Of a DNA stretch of 64,000 nucleotides, positions 33,218 to 42,668 are shown piece by piece. This DNA is from JANQIO01 sp965601975 (lineage in GTDB: Bacteria > Pseudomonadota > Gammaproteobacteria > Pseudomonadales > Halieaceae), in contig OZ271856.1 in the NCBI GenBank assembly GCA_965601975.1, positions 1,178,001-1,242,000 on the forward strand. Reading direction: 5' to 3'. The notes below the pieces were generated by a model. It saw only the letters and a list, made by a program, of their open reading frames with translations. It did no database searches and was not told where the DNA came from. Positions within the stretch are counted from its first letter, which is position 1. Each line of letters begins with the position of its first letter. Position numbers and translations under genes: made by a program.

Positions 33218-35314
33218 TTACTTGCTAGTGGCTACAAACACGCCGTCCCAGTCTTTTGGCGGGGGGTCAAGCAAAAATGCATTGATTCGTTCGAGGTAAA
33301 GCTCGTAGAGGGGAGAGGGTCGCTTACCCTGCAGCTCAGTAAATACGGCCTTGGCAGCAGTAAACTCCTGGTTGCGGTACTGGGCCAGCGCGGCTTCGTA
33401 ACGCTCGTTTTCCCGGGCCAGTTCCGGGGTCATGTCGCCCTGGCGGCAGATGGGTTCGTAGATCTGGATGGGCACCAGTTTGCCCTTGACGCGAATGAGG
33501 TCCAGCTCGCGCAGGTGAACACCCTCCACCATCGCCGCTGTCTCCTGGGAGATGATGATGTCTGCCCCGTAGTTCTTGGTCTGGCCTTCAAGCCGGCTGC
33601 CGAGGTTTACGACGTCGCCCATAACCGTGTAGGCCATGCGGAACTCCGATCCCATATTCCCCACGTTCATCGGCCCCGAGCTGATACCAATGCCGACCTT
33701 GATCGGCGGCCAGCCCTTGTCAGCAAACGTCTCGGTCACCTGTTTCATGGCCTCGACCATGTCCAGGGCCGCGGTGAGCGCGTGCTGCGCGTGCTGTTCG
33801 TCGCGCAGAGGTGCGCCCCAGAACGCCATCACGGCGTCGCCCATGTACTTGTCGATGGTGCCGCGATGGTCGTGAATAATCCGGGTGATGGGCGTCAGGA
33901 ACTCGTTCATGAACTGCGTGAGCTCCGTGGGTTCGAGGCTCTCCGAGATGGTGGTGAAGCCGCGTACATCGGAAAACAGTACCGACATCTCCCTGGCCTC
34001 GCCCTCCAGGCTCAGCTCTTCGCCGCTGGCATCGATCTCCTCCACCAGTTCGGCGGGAATGTACTGGCCAAAGATGCGGCCCAGGCGCTGCTTGCGCCGG
34101 GACTCCACGAAGTAGTCGTAGGTAATCTGCAGGAAGGCCATGGTGATGATGGCCGCGAGAATCGACGCCAGCGGCAGGATCAATTGCTGCGATTCCCACA
34201 GGTAGAAATTGAGCCCAAGGTTCACGGCGGTGATGCCGAGGATGGCGACGCTGGCCATGACCGGCGACAGCAGCGGAATGAGCAGGGCCAGCACCAACAG
34301 GTTGACGGCGACCTGGACGGCTTCGATGCCGCCCACGTAGCTGGGGCTGTACATGAATCGCTCATCGAGAATGCCCGAGGCGAGGTTGGCATGAATCTCG
34401 ACGCCAACGTAGGCATCGGCTACCGGCGTTGCCCGCAGGTCCAGCAGCCCCGCCGAGCTAGTGCCCACCATGACCAGTTTGTCCTGCAAACGTTCGATGG
34501 TGGCCTCGCGGCTCAGCACGTCGGTGGCAGAGACGTAGGCGAAGCTGCCCTGGACGCCGCGGAAGGGGATATACACCTGTACCTTCTCGTCCACGGGAAT
34601 ACGCTGCTCACCGACCAGCACGTTTTCCAGGGTCAGGCCGGTGAATTCTTCCTCACTGCCAAACTCGAACCGTATTGGCGGGTTGCCCAGGTAGAGGCGC
34701 GCCGCGGCCATGCCGAGGGATTCATAGACGTCGCCCTCGTAGGCCTGCATCAGGGGTGTGATGCGGGTAACGTCGTCCAGCCGCGGGTAGCTGAAGAAGG
34801 CGCCGAACTCGCCGGCGCTCTGCAGATCGGTGAAGTTGCCGACGAAGCCGGCGGCCTCGTAGAAGGGGATATCCACACTCTCGAGCTGCTCGGCGAACAG
34901 GCTGGGTGTCGGCAGCAGTCCCGTCGTCGCCTCTTCCCGTTCCCGAACGGCCTGCTTGAAGACGAAACCCAGCACTACGTCGCGGGCGATGACAGACTCT
35001 GCGAATAGCCGATCGGTCTCCCACTGGTCTTGCAGCGCATCCAATGGCAGGTCCGCCTCGGCCGTGCGCAATTGGTCGATCAGCTGCAGGGCCGTGGACT
35101 CTTCCGGTTCCGCGAACACCATGTCAAAGGCCAGTACCCGCACGCCGTAATGGTCGAACAGGGTGTTGACCAGCTCAGCCATCTTGTCGCGCTGCCAGGG
35201 GAAATGCCCCTCCCGGGCGATACTGCGCTCATCGATATCGACGATCACGATGCGCTCATCCAGGGTGCCTGGCATGTTCCAGCGCAGCCGCGCGTCGTAG
35301 AGGTATTCCTCCAC
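33218..35314 (-). CDS. CHASE2-domain adenylate/guanylate cyclase (start uncertain)
   Basis: 698 residues from GTG 35314. CHASE2 sensor residues run to about 330, three membrane helices lie at about 335-405, and a class III cyclase domain at about 430-640. The cyclase carries metal aspartates in LFSDVRGFTTISE and YMGDAVMAFWG and an adenine-specifying lysine in TIDKYMGD, so adenylate cyclase is likely. The frame is open upstream to a TAG near 35447, and it encodes the missing first helix (HLAAAAAILLLSLLH) and RNPLIDE, typical of the CHASE2 start. No ATG, GTG or TTG is found there, so the real start or a frameshift is unresolved. FecR-domain gene 1 follows 114 bases downstream. Confidence 0.85.
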   Translation of the reverse strand: MEEYLYDARLRWNMPGTLDERIVIVDIDERSIAREGHFPWQRDKMAELVNTLFDHYGVRVLAFDMVFAEPEESTALQLIDQLRTAEADLPLDALQDQWETDRLFAESVIARDVVLGFVFKQAVREREEATTGLLPTPSLFAEQLESVDIPFYEAAGFVGNFTDLQSAGEFGAFFSYPRLDDVTRITPLMQAYEGDVYESLGMAAARLYLGNPPIRFEFGSEEEFTGLTLENVLVGEQRIPVDEKVQVYIPFRGVQGSFAYVSATDVLSREATIERLQDKLVMVGTSSAGLLDLRATPVADAYVGVEIHANLASGILDERFMYSPSYVGGIEAVQVAVNLLVLALLIPLLSPVMASVAILGITAVNLGLNFYLWESQQLILPLASILAAIITMAFLQITYDYFVESRRKQRLGRIFGQYIPAELVEEIDASGEELSLEGEAREMSVLFSDVRGFTTISESLEPTELTQFMNEFLTPITRIIHDHRGTIDKYMGDAVMAFWGAPLRDEQHAQHALTAALDMVEAMKQVTETFADKGWPPIKVGIGISSGPMNVGNMGSEFRMAYTVMGDVVNLGSRLEGQTKNYGADIIISQETAAMVEGVHLRELDLIRVKGKLVPIQIYEPICRQGDMTPELARENERYEAALAQYRNQEFTAAKAVFTELQGKRPSPLYELYLERINAFLLDPPPKDWDGVFVATSK

Positions 35315-35482
35315 CTCGTCGATCAGGGGATTGCGCAGCCCCCCGCTGATGTGCAGCAGCGACAGGAGCAGGATGGCGGCGGCCGCCGCCAGGTGGAAAC
35401 CGTACTCTCTTATGGTTCTGTCCCGGTGATTCCCGACCCAGCCATACTAGGGCAGGACGGAAACGCATGCTAGGCTGATCAG

Positions 35483-36157
35483 ATGATCCTGCGACTCGAC
35501 AAGGCCATTCCGGCCGAGCTCTGCGAGAGCATCGTCAGCCGGCTCAGCACGGCGAGCTTCACGCCGGGTACGGCCACGTCAGGCAAGCTCGACCGGTCGA
35601 TCAAGCACAGCCTCCAGTTGCCCCTGCGGGACCCGCTTGCCAAGGAAATCAGCCGCGACCTGACCCGCAGCCTCGGCGACAGCGACGACTTTGCCAATGC
35701 GGCGCGGCTCAAGCAGATGACGCCGCCGCGAGTGAACCGCTACGACATCGGCATGTATTACCAGGAGCACCTCGACAACGCGCTGATGGTGGCAGGGCGA
35801 TCGCCGTTGCGTACGGACATCGCGATGACGATATGCCTGAACAGCGCGGCGGACTACGAGGGCGGTGAGCTGGTGGTGCAGGGGGAGGGCGGCGAACAGC
35901 GTTTTCGTGGCGATGCCGGCGACGTGATCCTCTACCCCGCAGGCAATATTCACGAGGTGACGGAGGTGACTGCCGGCAGCCGGCTGGTGGCGGTGGGCTG
36001 GATACAGAGCCAGGTGCGCGACCCTGCCCAGCGCCGCGTGCTCTATGACCTGGACAAGTCCCTCAAAGCCCTGGACGCCGAAGGTGTGACGCGGGAACTT
36101 CGGCTACCGCTGCAGCAGATACGCAGCCAGCTGGTCAGGATGTGGTCTGACGCCTAG
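35483..36157 (+). CDS. Fe(II)/2-oxoglutarate-dependent hydroxylase, PKHD type (PiuC/YbiX family)
   Basis: 224 residues, the usual length. The iron triad is visible as H96 and D98 (YYQEHLDNA) and H157 (YPAGNIHEV), with R167 (GSRLVAV) as the 2-oxoglutarate arginine. In other gammaproteobacteria this family is often linked to TonB-dependent siderophore receptors and iron control; none is present here. It is transcribed divergently from the CHASE2 cyclase and converges with the RTX gene, leaving only 5 bases between the stops. The substrate is unknown. Confidence 0.88.
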   Translation: MILRLDKAIPAELCESIVSRLSTASFTPGTATSGKLDRSIKHSLQLPLRDPLAKEISRDLTRSLGDSDDFANAARLKQMTPPRVNRYDIGMYYQEHLDNALMVAGRSPLRTDIAMTICLNSAADYEGGELVVQGEGGEQRFRGDAGDVILYPAGNIHEVTEVTAGSRLVAVGWIQSQVRDPAQRRVLYDLDKSLKALDAEGVTRELRLPLQQIRSQLVRMWSDA

Positions 36158-36162
36158 CGCCG

Positions 36163-39100
36163 CTAGACCAGGAAGATGTCGCCGGTCGTCGGGTACTGGG
36201 GCGACACGGCGTCATCGGTGGGGTTGAAGATCGCTACGGTGTAGACGGAAATTTCACCCGCGGTGATTTCATTGAACCCGGCGTCGTTCGCACCTGCCGG
36301 CCCGTTGTTGATGACAGCCATCACCAGGGCCGCGGTTTCAACGAGGCTTTCGCCCGACGTGTCCCTGACCATGCCGAAGGCGATGTACTTGGCGGATACC
36401 GACGTCTGCAGGAAAGTCGACACGGTGGTGGGCAGCCCGGTGATCAGATTGATGTCACCGCTTGGCGTGGTGGTGAATGCCGCTGGATTGGGTGTGTTAA
36501 TGGTCACCTTGGTCGGCGCGTAGAGACCGACCAGCTCGTTCTTGAAGAAGTCCGTGAAGTCCTGCAGGGAGTTGGTCCTGATCAAGGATCCAAAACCCAG
36601 CTGCGTCAGTACCGGTAGCTGTTGCTCGGAACTCGGCCCATCGGGGTGTACCTGGGCGAAGCCACCATCGCTGCTGAAGGCGTGGCCATAGCCGCTGGCG
36701 GTCGTAATCGTGGTGTCGTTCTGCAGGGCAAAATAGAGCGCCTCGCTCGTGAGCAGGCCTGCACTGGTGCCGTAGTCGGGTAGTGCGGCCACGCCTGTCA
36801 GCGCGCCACGGCCCAGCTCCATGCTGTCGGGGTTGGTGGTGGTGACGAAGTCGCGGATGATGTCGCCAAACTCGCTGGCCGCGGCGATGGTGAACACGTC
36901 CTGACCGGAGCCGCCGGTGAGGTCGTCAGCGCCATCCCCGCCGCGGATCGTGTCATTGCCGGCGCCGCCATCGATGGTGTCAGCATCGGCGCCGCCGTTG
37001 ATAGTGTCGCCTCCGTCACCGCCATCGATGGTATCCATGCCCATGCCGCCCTGGATATCGTCGCGGCCGCCTTCGCCGGAAATGTTGTCGTTGCCGCCGT
37101 TGCCAATGAGAACGTTGTCGCCAGCGCTGCCGGTAATGTTGTCCCCCGCAGTGCCGCCGGTGACGTTTTCGATCAAGCTGAGGGTGTCGCCACCGGTCGC
37201 AGTGCCGGCGAGCAGGTCGACATTGATGTCTACGGTTGCGGCGGAGTAGTCGGCCGTGTCCTCGCCGCTGCCACCGTCGAGGGTGTCCCCGTCCAGGCCC
37301 CCCACCAGGGTGTCATCGCCTTCGTTTGCGTTGAGGATGTCCACGCCCGCGCCGCCGTCCAGCATATCGTCGTCCGGGCCGCCGTAGAGCATGTCGTCAT
37401 CGTCGCCGCCGTACAGGTTGTCGTAGCCGTAGCCGCCGTAGAGGTTGTCCAGGCCTTGGCCGCCATACAGGTTGTCGTTTTCGTCGTCGCCGTTGAGCGT
37501 GTCGTTGTCGGCGCCGCCGAAGAGGTCATCGTTGCCATTGCCGCCGTACAGCGTGTCGTTCCCATCCTCGCCATACAGCTCGTCGTTCTGGTTGTTGCCG
37601 TACAGCGTGTCGTTCCCGTCCTGACCAAAGAGCTCGTCGTCGTCATCGCCGCCACGGATGGTGTCGGCGCCGTCGCCGCCAAACAGGTCGTCGGCACCGG
37701 CGTCGCCCCAGATGCCGTCATCTCCCTCGTCACCGAAGATCTCATCGTTGTCGTCGCCGCCGTAGAGGGTGTCGTTGCCCAGGCCGCCGTGGATGTCGTC
37801 CTCGCCGCCCTCGCCGTCGATATAGTCGCCGCCGGCATCGCCGTAGATCACGTCGTCGCCGAACTTGCCGCCGATGGTATCGTCGTCGTCGCCACCGTGA
37901 ATGACGTCGGTCTGGTCGCCGCCCACAATGTAGTCTTCGCCCGCGTTGCCGTAGAGGGTATTGATGCCCCACTTGTCTTCGATGTAATCGTTGCCTTCCC
38001 CGCCCATAACGGTATCGTCGCCGTCACCGCCGTGGATGCGGTCATCGCCTGACAGGCCGTTGATGGTGTCATTGCCCTCCAGGCCGAAGATGACATCGTC
38101 GGCGAGCGCGCCCAGCGCATCGCCGTTCAGCGTGTCATCTGCCTGCGGGCCGTCACCGTTGTTGTCGCCCAGCAGCACGTCGCCTTCGACGTTGAACAGG
38201 GTATCGACTTCGTCCTGCCGGCGGCTGGAGCTGCCGTAGAAATGTGTCTCCAGGTGGTTGAACGCCTGGAATGCCGAGGCGTAGGCGTCGACAGCCTCGA
38301 AGCGCAGCAAGTCCAGGTCGGGCACCACCGCAGAGGGTGGGTCGATGACATCGTAAAGAACCTGGTCGATGAACGGGATGCCAAAGAAACTCATGACGGT
38401 GATGCCGTTCTTGATATCCGTGTCGTCCAGGTCGCCGTCATCGTCAAGAATGTCGATCTCGCCAACAAGGTTGACGTCGTTGATGGTGATGCTGAAGTCG
38501 GCTATCGCGTCGTAGCCCGCCGCCAGGCCGTCAAATTCGATGAGTGTGCTGCCAGGCTCGACCGAGATATCGATGGCGGGCTTGCCGTCAACAGTCTCGG
38601 TGCGGCTGCCCAGTTGCAGCGGGCCGACGAAGGCAAAGTCGAAGGCGGGGTTGGTCTCGAAATCGTCGAATACCAGCGTCTGCTCACTGATGTCGATAAC
38701 GTCACTGCCGCCTGTATCCGACACCTCGAAGTCACCGCCTGCGGCGGTACCAATTTCAATGCTGTTACCCGCGGTAAACACGCCCACATCGAGGTCGTAC
38801 CAGTCCGTGGCATAGGTGAAAGACGCGAGCGGTGCGGCGATGTCGCCCGTACCTACCTCGTGAAAAATGTCAGTGAGGAAACCGTCGACAGTAAAGCTGG
38901 TGTCTCCGCCGTCGCTGTCGCGCCCGGCGAGTGTGACTTCCGCTGTGCGGATGTTGCTTGCGCTGTCGCGCACCTCGATAAAGGCGCCGCCCAGGGCCGC
39001 CGGGTCGGTGTTGACGTAATTGCTGGGGTAGAAATAGTCGCCGTCGGAAATCACCGCCGCCGTGCCCACCATCTCTACCAGCGTGCCGCCATCAATCGCA

Positions 39101-40566
39101 TCGAAGCGAAGCGGAAATCCCGTATAGGGCGTGTACGGGTTGACCGCGGCGTCATCGCTGACAGCCGCCGCGTCGATGGTCAGCGTGTTGCTGCCCCCGA
39201 CCAGGTCTTCCTTCAGATTGAAGCCCGCCAGGGCGGAAGCGACCTCCGTCTCCAGGCCCGGGATCGTGTCCAGGAACGCGTCGACATTGCCGGCGGTATC
39301 GACACCGATCAGCCCGGTGCCCGCCAGCGTGGGTAGCCGGTCCAGTATGGAATCGTTGGTTCCGAGGTCGGCATCCGCCTGGGTCAACTGCGCCGTACTG
39401 GCCTGGAGCTGCAGGTACTCGGCAGCGTCGTCCACGGCCAGCAGGTGACTGAGTTCCAGCTGGACGATATCGTCGAACGTCAGGACCAGGGTTTCTACCG
39501 TGGGCAGGACTTCGATGCCGGAAAGCTGCTTGTCGCCCGCGAACGCCTGGGGCCCGTCCGCGGGCAGCGTCAGGTTGAGCCCGATGTTCTCCGCCGTATC
39601 CCTGGCAATCACCTCGGTGGCGTCGGTGAGGAAGGCATCGGCGAAGGTGCTGCCCAGCAGGTTTGCGTAGCTGTCGACGGCCTTGATGCCGTCGAGCAGT
39701 GGGTCGCCGGGCAACAGGTTGGCACCGGCGCTGGACAGGTTGGCAATGCTGTCTTCCAGCACAATGGACTGCACGCCCAGGCTCACCAGGTCGGTGGTGT
39801 AGGCGCCGTCGACAGTCGCGAGTGTGTCGACCACACCGTAAGTGGAGGTCAGGCCGTCAAAACTGCTGCCGGAGAGTTCGGCGGTGGTCACCAGCAGCTC
39901 AGGCAGGGTGTCCACGACGCGGTAGTCGCCGCTGTCGACCGCGACGAGATTCCCGGTGCCGGCGGTAAAGCCGCCGGTCTTGTACTCGCGGAGTGTGTCT
40001 TCAACCACGAAGGTGTAGAACGGATCCGTGATGGTGGTGAGATTGAGCGGATTCTCGTCGTAGTCTTCGAGCGTGCCAAACACGGTGACGCCTGCGAACA
40101 TCGACAGGTCGAAGGCGGGGTCGAACTGGTCCAGGGGCACCCGGATTTCCGGCGGCTCACCCTCGAATACCAGGTCAATGGCCGCTATCTTGTCGAACAG
40201 GCCCAGGCCGGGTTCGGCCAGCAGGGCCTGGATGTTCTCCACGGTGTCCTTGACGGTAATTTCGACGTCGCCCGGACCGAACAGGTCCCCCGGCGATTTG
40301 CCCTGCTTTTCGAGGATCAGGGCCAGCTTCAGTATGCTTGCCGCGCCCTCGATAATGTCCATGTTGGCGCCACCGGAGATATGGAAGCCGTAGTCGGCGC
40401 CGCCCGCAAGCGCGTCCGCGAGGCTGCCCGCGAAACCATTGCTGATGGTGAGATTGCCGGCGGCAATCGCGATGGGGCCATCGTCGAACAGTTCGTCCCG
40501 GAAATGGGTGCTCAGCACCTGGCCCGAGTTTTCGAACTGGATGATGCCTGTTTCGATGGCTGGCAT
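36163..40566 (-). CDS. large RTX calcium-binding surface/secreted protein
   Basis: 1,467 residues, strongly acidic. Residues 1 to about 790 have beta-rich modules containing a recurring V-x-DT-x-x-NI motif (VKDTVENIQALL, ARDTAENIGLNL, VRDSASNIRTA). From about 795 to 1222 there are some forty RTX nonapeptides of GGxGxDxxx type, such as GGDGDDTVMGGEGNDYI, which bind calcium and fold outside the cell. The C-terminal 245 residues end in GDIFLV. No N-terminal signal peptide is seen, as usual for type I substrates; no type I exporter genes are in the window. It is the third gene of an operon with the Slam-like and FecR-domain genes (28 bases after the latter). Confidence 0.85.
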   Translation of the reverse strand: MPAIETGIIQFENSGQVLSTHFRDELFDDGPIAIAAGNLTISNGFAGSLADALAGGADYGFHISGGANMDIIEGAASILKLALILEKQGKSPGDLFGPGDVEITVKDTVENIQALLAEPGLGLFDKIAAIDLVFEGEPPEIRVPLDQFDPAFDLSMFAGVTVFGTLEDYDENPLNLTTITDPFYTFVVEDTLREYKTGGFTAGTGNLVAVDSGDYRVVDTLPELLVTTAELSGSSFDGLTSTYGVVDTLATVDGAYTTDLVSLGVQSIVLEDSIANLSSAGANLLPGDPLLDGIKAVDSYANLLGSTFADAFLTDATEVIARDTAENIGLNLTLPADGPQAFAGDKQLSGIEVLPTVETLVLTFDDIVQLELSHLLAVDDAAEYLQLQASTAQLTQADADLGTNDSILDRLPTLAGTGLIGVDTAGNVDAFLDTIPGLETEVASALAGFNLKEDLVGGSNTLTIDAAAVSDDAAVNPYTPYTGFPLRFDAIDGGTLVEMVGTAAVISDGDYFYPSNYVNTDPAALGGAFIEVRDSASNIRTAEVTLAGRDSDGGDTSFTVDGFLTDIFHEVGTGDIAAPLASFTYATDWYDLDVGVFTAGNSIEIGTAAGGDFEVSDTGGSDVIDISEQTLVFDDFETNPAFDFAFVGPLQLGSRTETVDGKPAIDISVEPGSTLIEFDGLAAGYDAIADFSITINDVNLVGEIDILDDDGDLDDTDIKNGITVMSFFGIPFIDQVLYDVIDPPSAVVPDLDLLRFEAVDAYASAFQAFNHLETHFYGSSSRRQDEVDTLFNVEGDVLLGDNNGDGPQADDTLNGDALGALADDVIFGLEGNDTINGLSGDDRIHGGDGDDTVMGGEGNDYIEDKWGINTLYGNAGEDYIVGGDQTDVIHGGDDDDTIGGKFGDDVIYGDAGGDYIDGEGGEDDIHGGLGNDTLYGGDDNDEIFGDEGDDGIWGDAGADDLFGGDGADTIRGGDDDDELFGQDGNDTLYGNNQNDELYGEDGNDTLYGGNGNDDLFGGADNDTLNGDDENDNLYGGQGLDNLYGGYGYDNLYGGDDDDMLYGGPDDDMLDGGAGVDILNANEGDDTLVGGLDGDTLDGGSGEDTADYSAATVDINVDLLAGTATGGDTLSLIENVTGGTAGDNITGSAGDNVLIGNGGNDNISGEGGRDDIQGGMGMDTIDGGDGGDTINGGADADTIDGGAGNDTIRGGDGADDLTGGSGQDVFTIAAASEFGDIIRDFVTTTNPDSMELGRGALTGVAALPDYGTSAGLLTSEALYFALQNDTTITTASGYGHAFSSDGGFAQVHPDGPSSEQQLPVLTQLGFGSLIRTNSLQDFTDFFKNELVGLYAPTKVTINTPNPAAFTTTPSGDINLITGLPTTVSTFLQTSVSAKYIAFGMVRDTSGESLVETAALVMAVINNGPAGANDAGFNEITAGEISVYTVAIFNPTDDAVSPQYPTTGDIFLV

Positions 40567-40594
40567 GTCTGTTCGCTACTCCCGCGTGCCCCGG

Positions 40595-42658
40595 TTAATC
40601 GGGGCCGCTCACGTTCTCCAGCGCACTGGCGCCGTTCAGCGTGGTCGGCCCAGTGCCGTCAGCGCTCGGCGCAATACCGCGCATGAACCAGCTCATGCCG
40701 GCGGCGCCAGGCGCGCTGCCCGCGCTGAATTTGGTGAAGAAGCCGGTAAAGGCGCCGTCACCGCCGTCGGCGCCATTGACGGTCACCGAATCCAGGGCGC
40801 CGCCAAAGGTCGCCGTGCTGTTGATATTGCCGCTGCCCGATCCCACCCACCGGGCGGTTCCGTAGGTGTTGTCGATGGTGACGTCGATGTTGGCCTTGAT
40901 TTCCATGTTGGTGAAGTCGGCGTCCAGGGTGATGTCCCCCGCGGCGGGTGTGGAGACGTAACTGTCCGCCCCGGGCTGGCTGTCTGAGGGGACCGTGCCC
41001 CCGACGAAGGTGTACTGGGCCGTTCCCGACACGGGCAGTGTCGGCGCCGTCGTGCGTTCGCCCAGTTCGCGGATAAAGTGCAGGTACTCGCCGGTACCGA
41101 GCATTTCAACGGTGCCGCCGCTGGAATACTCCACGCCCCAGCGCCCCCATTGCAGATCGAGTGGTGCGGCGTTCTGGGTGTCGATACTGGTGCTGCCGGT
41201 AGTCTCTATCTGCTCATCTGGACCCAGGAACTCCAATGGAGCGGTGAAACCGGTAAGCTGGCTGCTGCCGTTTTCGGTGATTGTGTCGGCCGTATCCTGC
41301 TCGGCATAGAGAACGCCGTCTTCTGCGGTCGCCAGGCCTCGCTGAATATCAGCGGGTGCCGGCGGAGGAGGTGGGGGCGGTGGAGGCGGCGGCGGAGGTG
41401 GTGGCTCCGGCTCGGGCTCGGGCTCCGGCTCCGGCTCGGGTTCGGGCTCCGGCTCGGGTTCGGGCTCCGGCTCGGGTTCGGGCTCCGGCTCGGGCTCGGG
41501 CTCGGGTTCCGGCTCGGGTTCTGGCTCAGGCTCGGGCTCGGGTTCCGGCTCGGGTTCCGGGTCGGGTTCGGGCTCGGGTTCCGGCTCAGGTTCCGGCTCG
41601 GGTTCGGGTTCCGGCTCAGGCGGCGGTGGCGGAGGCGGTGGAGGCGGCGGAGGTGGCGGCTCCGGTTCGTCTGCGGATTGAGAGAGCGGTTCGCCGGTTT
41701 CCGGATCCTGGGGAATCCCGTTGTCTATGCGGGCCTCGTCACCGGTTTCCTCGTCGCGAATAATAATCGGGATATCGGGCTGTTCCTTGGGCTCGCTACC
41801 CGTGTCTCCGGTGTCGCCGTCCAGGTCCTGGGAGCTGTCGTCCTCCGGCCGTCCGGTGAAGGGGATGCGGGTATCGTCGCCCTCATCGCCACCGCTCCCG
41901 TCGTCGCCCCCGTCGCCGCTATCGCCGGCGGCATCATCTCCGCCGCCATTGCCGTCGTCCCCGTCACCACTTTCCCCATCTTCGCCTTCGGCAGCCGCAG
42001 CGCTGGTGTCATTGAATACGGAGGGCGGGGTCAGCAGGTACTGGGGTTCGCTGTCGAGATCCCGGATATACCCGTACTGGTTGCGCCGCAAGAGCAGCGC
42101 GCCGCGCGCGTTACTCAGGCGGACGGCGCCAATGTTGACCCCGGCATAGGTGCCGTCCGGCTGCGGTTCGGCGCCGGGATTGGCCGGCGTGCAGTCCCCG
42201 GCACAGTGGGTGGCGTTGTAATCGGTCCCGCGTATGCCGAGGGTGGCCACCGGGGTGTTGAGGGAGTAGTCCTCATTGTCTACCTGGCCGATCGCGCCGG
42301 TGATGGTGCGAAGGCCGCCTTTCAACAGGCGCATGCTCACTTCACCCTCAGCCCGACCGGTGGCAATCGCCGATGCCCGGGCCCCTTCGAGCTGGTAGGT
42401 ATCCAGCGCCAGCCGCGTCCCGGAGCGCACCGATATGCGGGCGCCGTCGACCATCAGCAGCTGGGCGCGAGCGCGGGCGCCGGTCACCACGATGTCACCC
42501 TCGAGCAGGGTGTCGCCCTTCTTGAGCTCCAGGGTCTCCTCGCGCTCCACCGTCACCGGCCCGGCGGCGTAAAGCACCTTGCCGATATTGGCCTGTGCCG
42601 CTGCCGGTAGCAGCACCAGGACTGCTAACAGGCGTCTGGCGATGCGTGGCAGCTTCAC
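40595..42658 (-). CDS. FecR-domain surface protein 2 with Pro/Glu-Pro tract and TbpB-like C-terminus
   Basis: 687 residues; GTG start with TAGGAG upstream, 10 bases after the Slam-like gene stop. The layout is that of the paralogue at 30857: signal peptide, FecR domain (GDIVVTGARARAQLLMVDG, ATLGIRGTDY), acidic Asp/Gly linker, then oligo-proline, a Glu-Pro tract (about 346-418) and oligo-proline. The C-terminal 190 residues are beta-rich with DFTNMEIKANI, GDGAFTGFF and AAGMSWF. That end resembles TbpB-type barrels, which are known cargo domains of Slam/DUF560 translocators. Position next to such a translocator makes export by it likely. Confidence 0.8.
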   Translation of the reverse strand: MKLPRIARRLLAVLVLLPAAAQANIGKVLYAAGPVTVEREETLELKKGDTLLEGDIVVTGARARAQLLMVDGARISVRSGTRLALDTYQLEGARASAIATGRAEGEVSMRLLKGGLRTITGAIGQVDNEDYSLNTPVATLGIRGTDYNATHCAGDCTPANPGAEPQPDGTYAGVNIGAVRLSNARGALLLRRNQYGYIRDLDSEPQYLLTPPSVFNDTSAAAAEGEDGESGDGDDGNGGGDDAAGDSGDGGDDGSGGDEGDDTRIPFTGRPEDDSSQDLDGDTGDTGSEPKEQPDIPIIIRDEETGDEARIDNGIPQDPETGEPLSQSADEPEPPPPPPPPPPPPPPEPEPEPEPEPEPEPEPEPDPEPEPEPEPEPEPEPEPEPEPEPEPEPEPEPEPEPEPEPEPEPEPEPEPEPEPPPPPPPPPPPPPPPAPADIQRGLATAEDGVLYAEQDTADTITENGSSQLTGFTAPLEFLGPDEQIETTGSTSIDTQNAAPLDLQWGRWGVEYSSGGTVEMLGTGEYLHFIRELGERTTAPTLPVSGTAQYTFVGGTVPSDSQPGADSYVSTPAAGDITLDADFTNMEIKANIDVTIDNTYGTARWVGSGSGNINSTATFGGALDSVTVNGADGGDGAFTGFFTKFSAGSAPGAAGMSWFMRGIAPSADGTGPTTLNGASALENVSGPD

Positions 42659-42668
42659 GGGTGCGCTC

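Noticed and set aside
33515..35008. Long plus-strand frame antisense to the cyclase
   Set aside because: High-GC shadow frame; the minus-strand cyclase has clear domains.
38242..40686. Plus-strand frames of 364 and 413 codons within the RTX gene
   Set aside because: They are antisense to a gene with recognisable RTX repeats, with no homologous features of their own.
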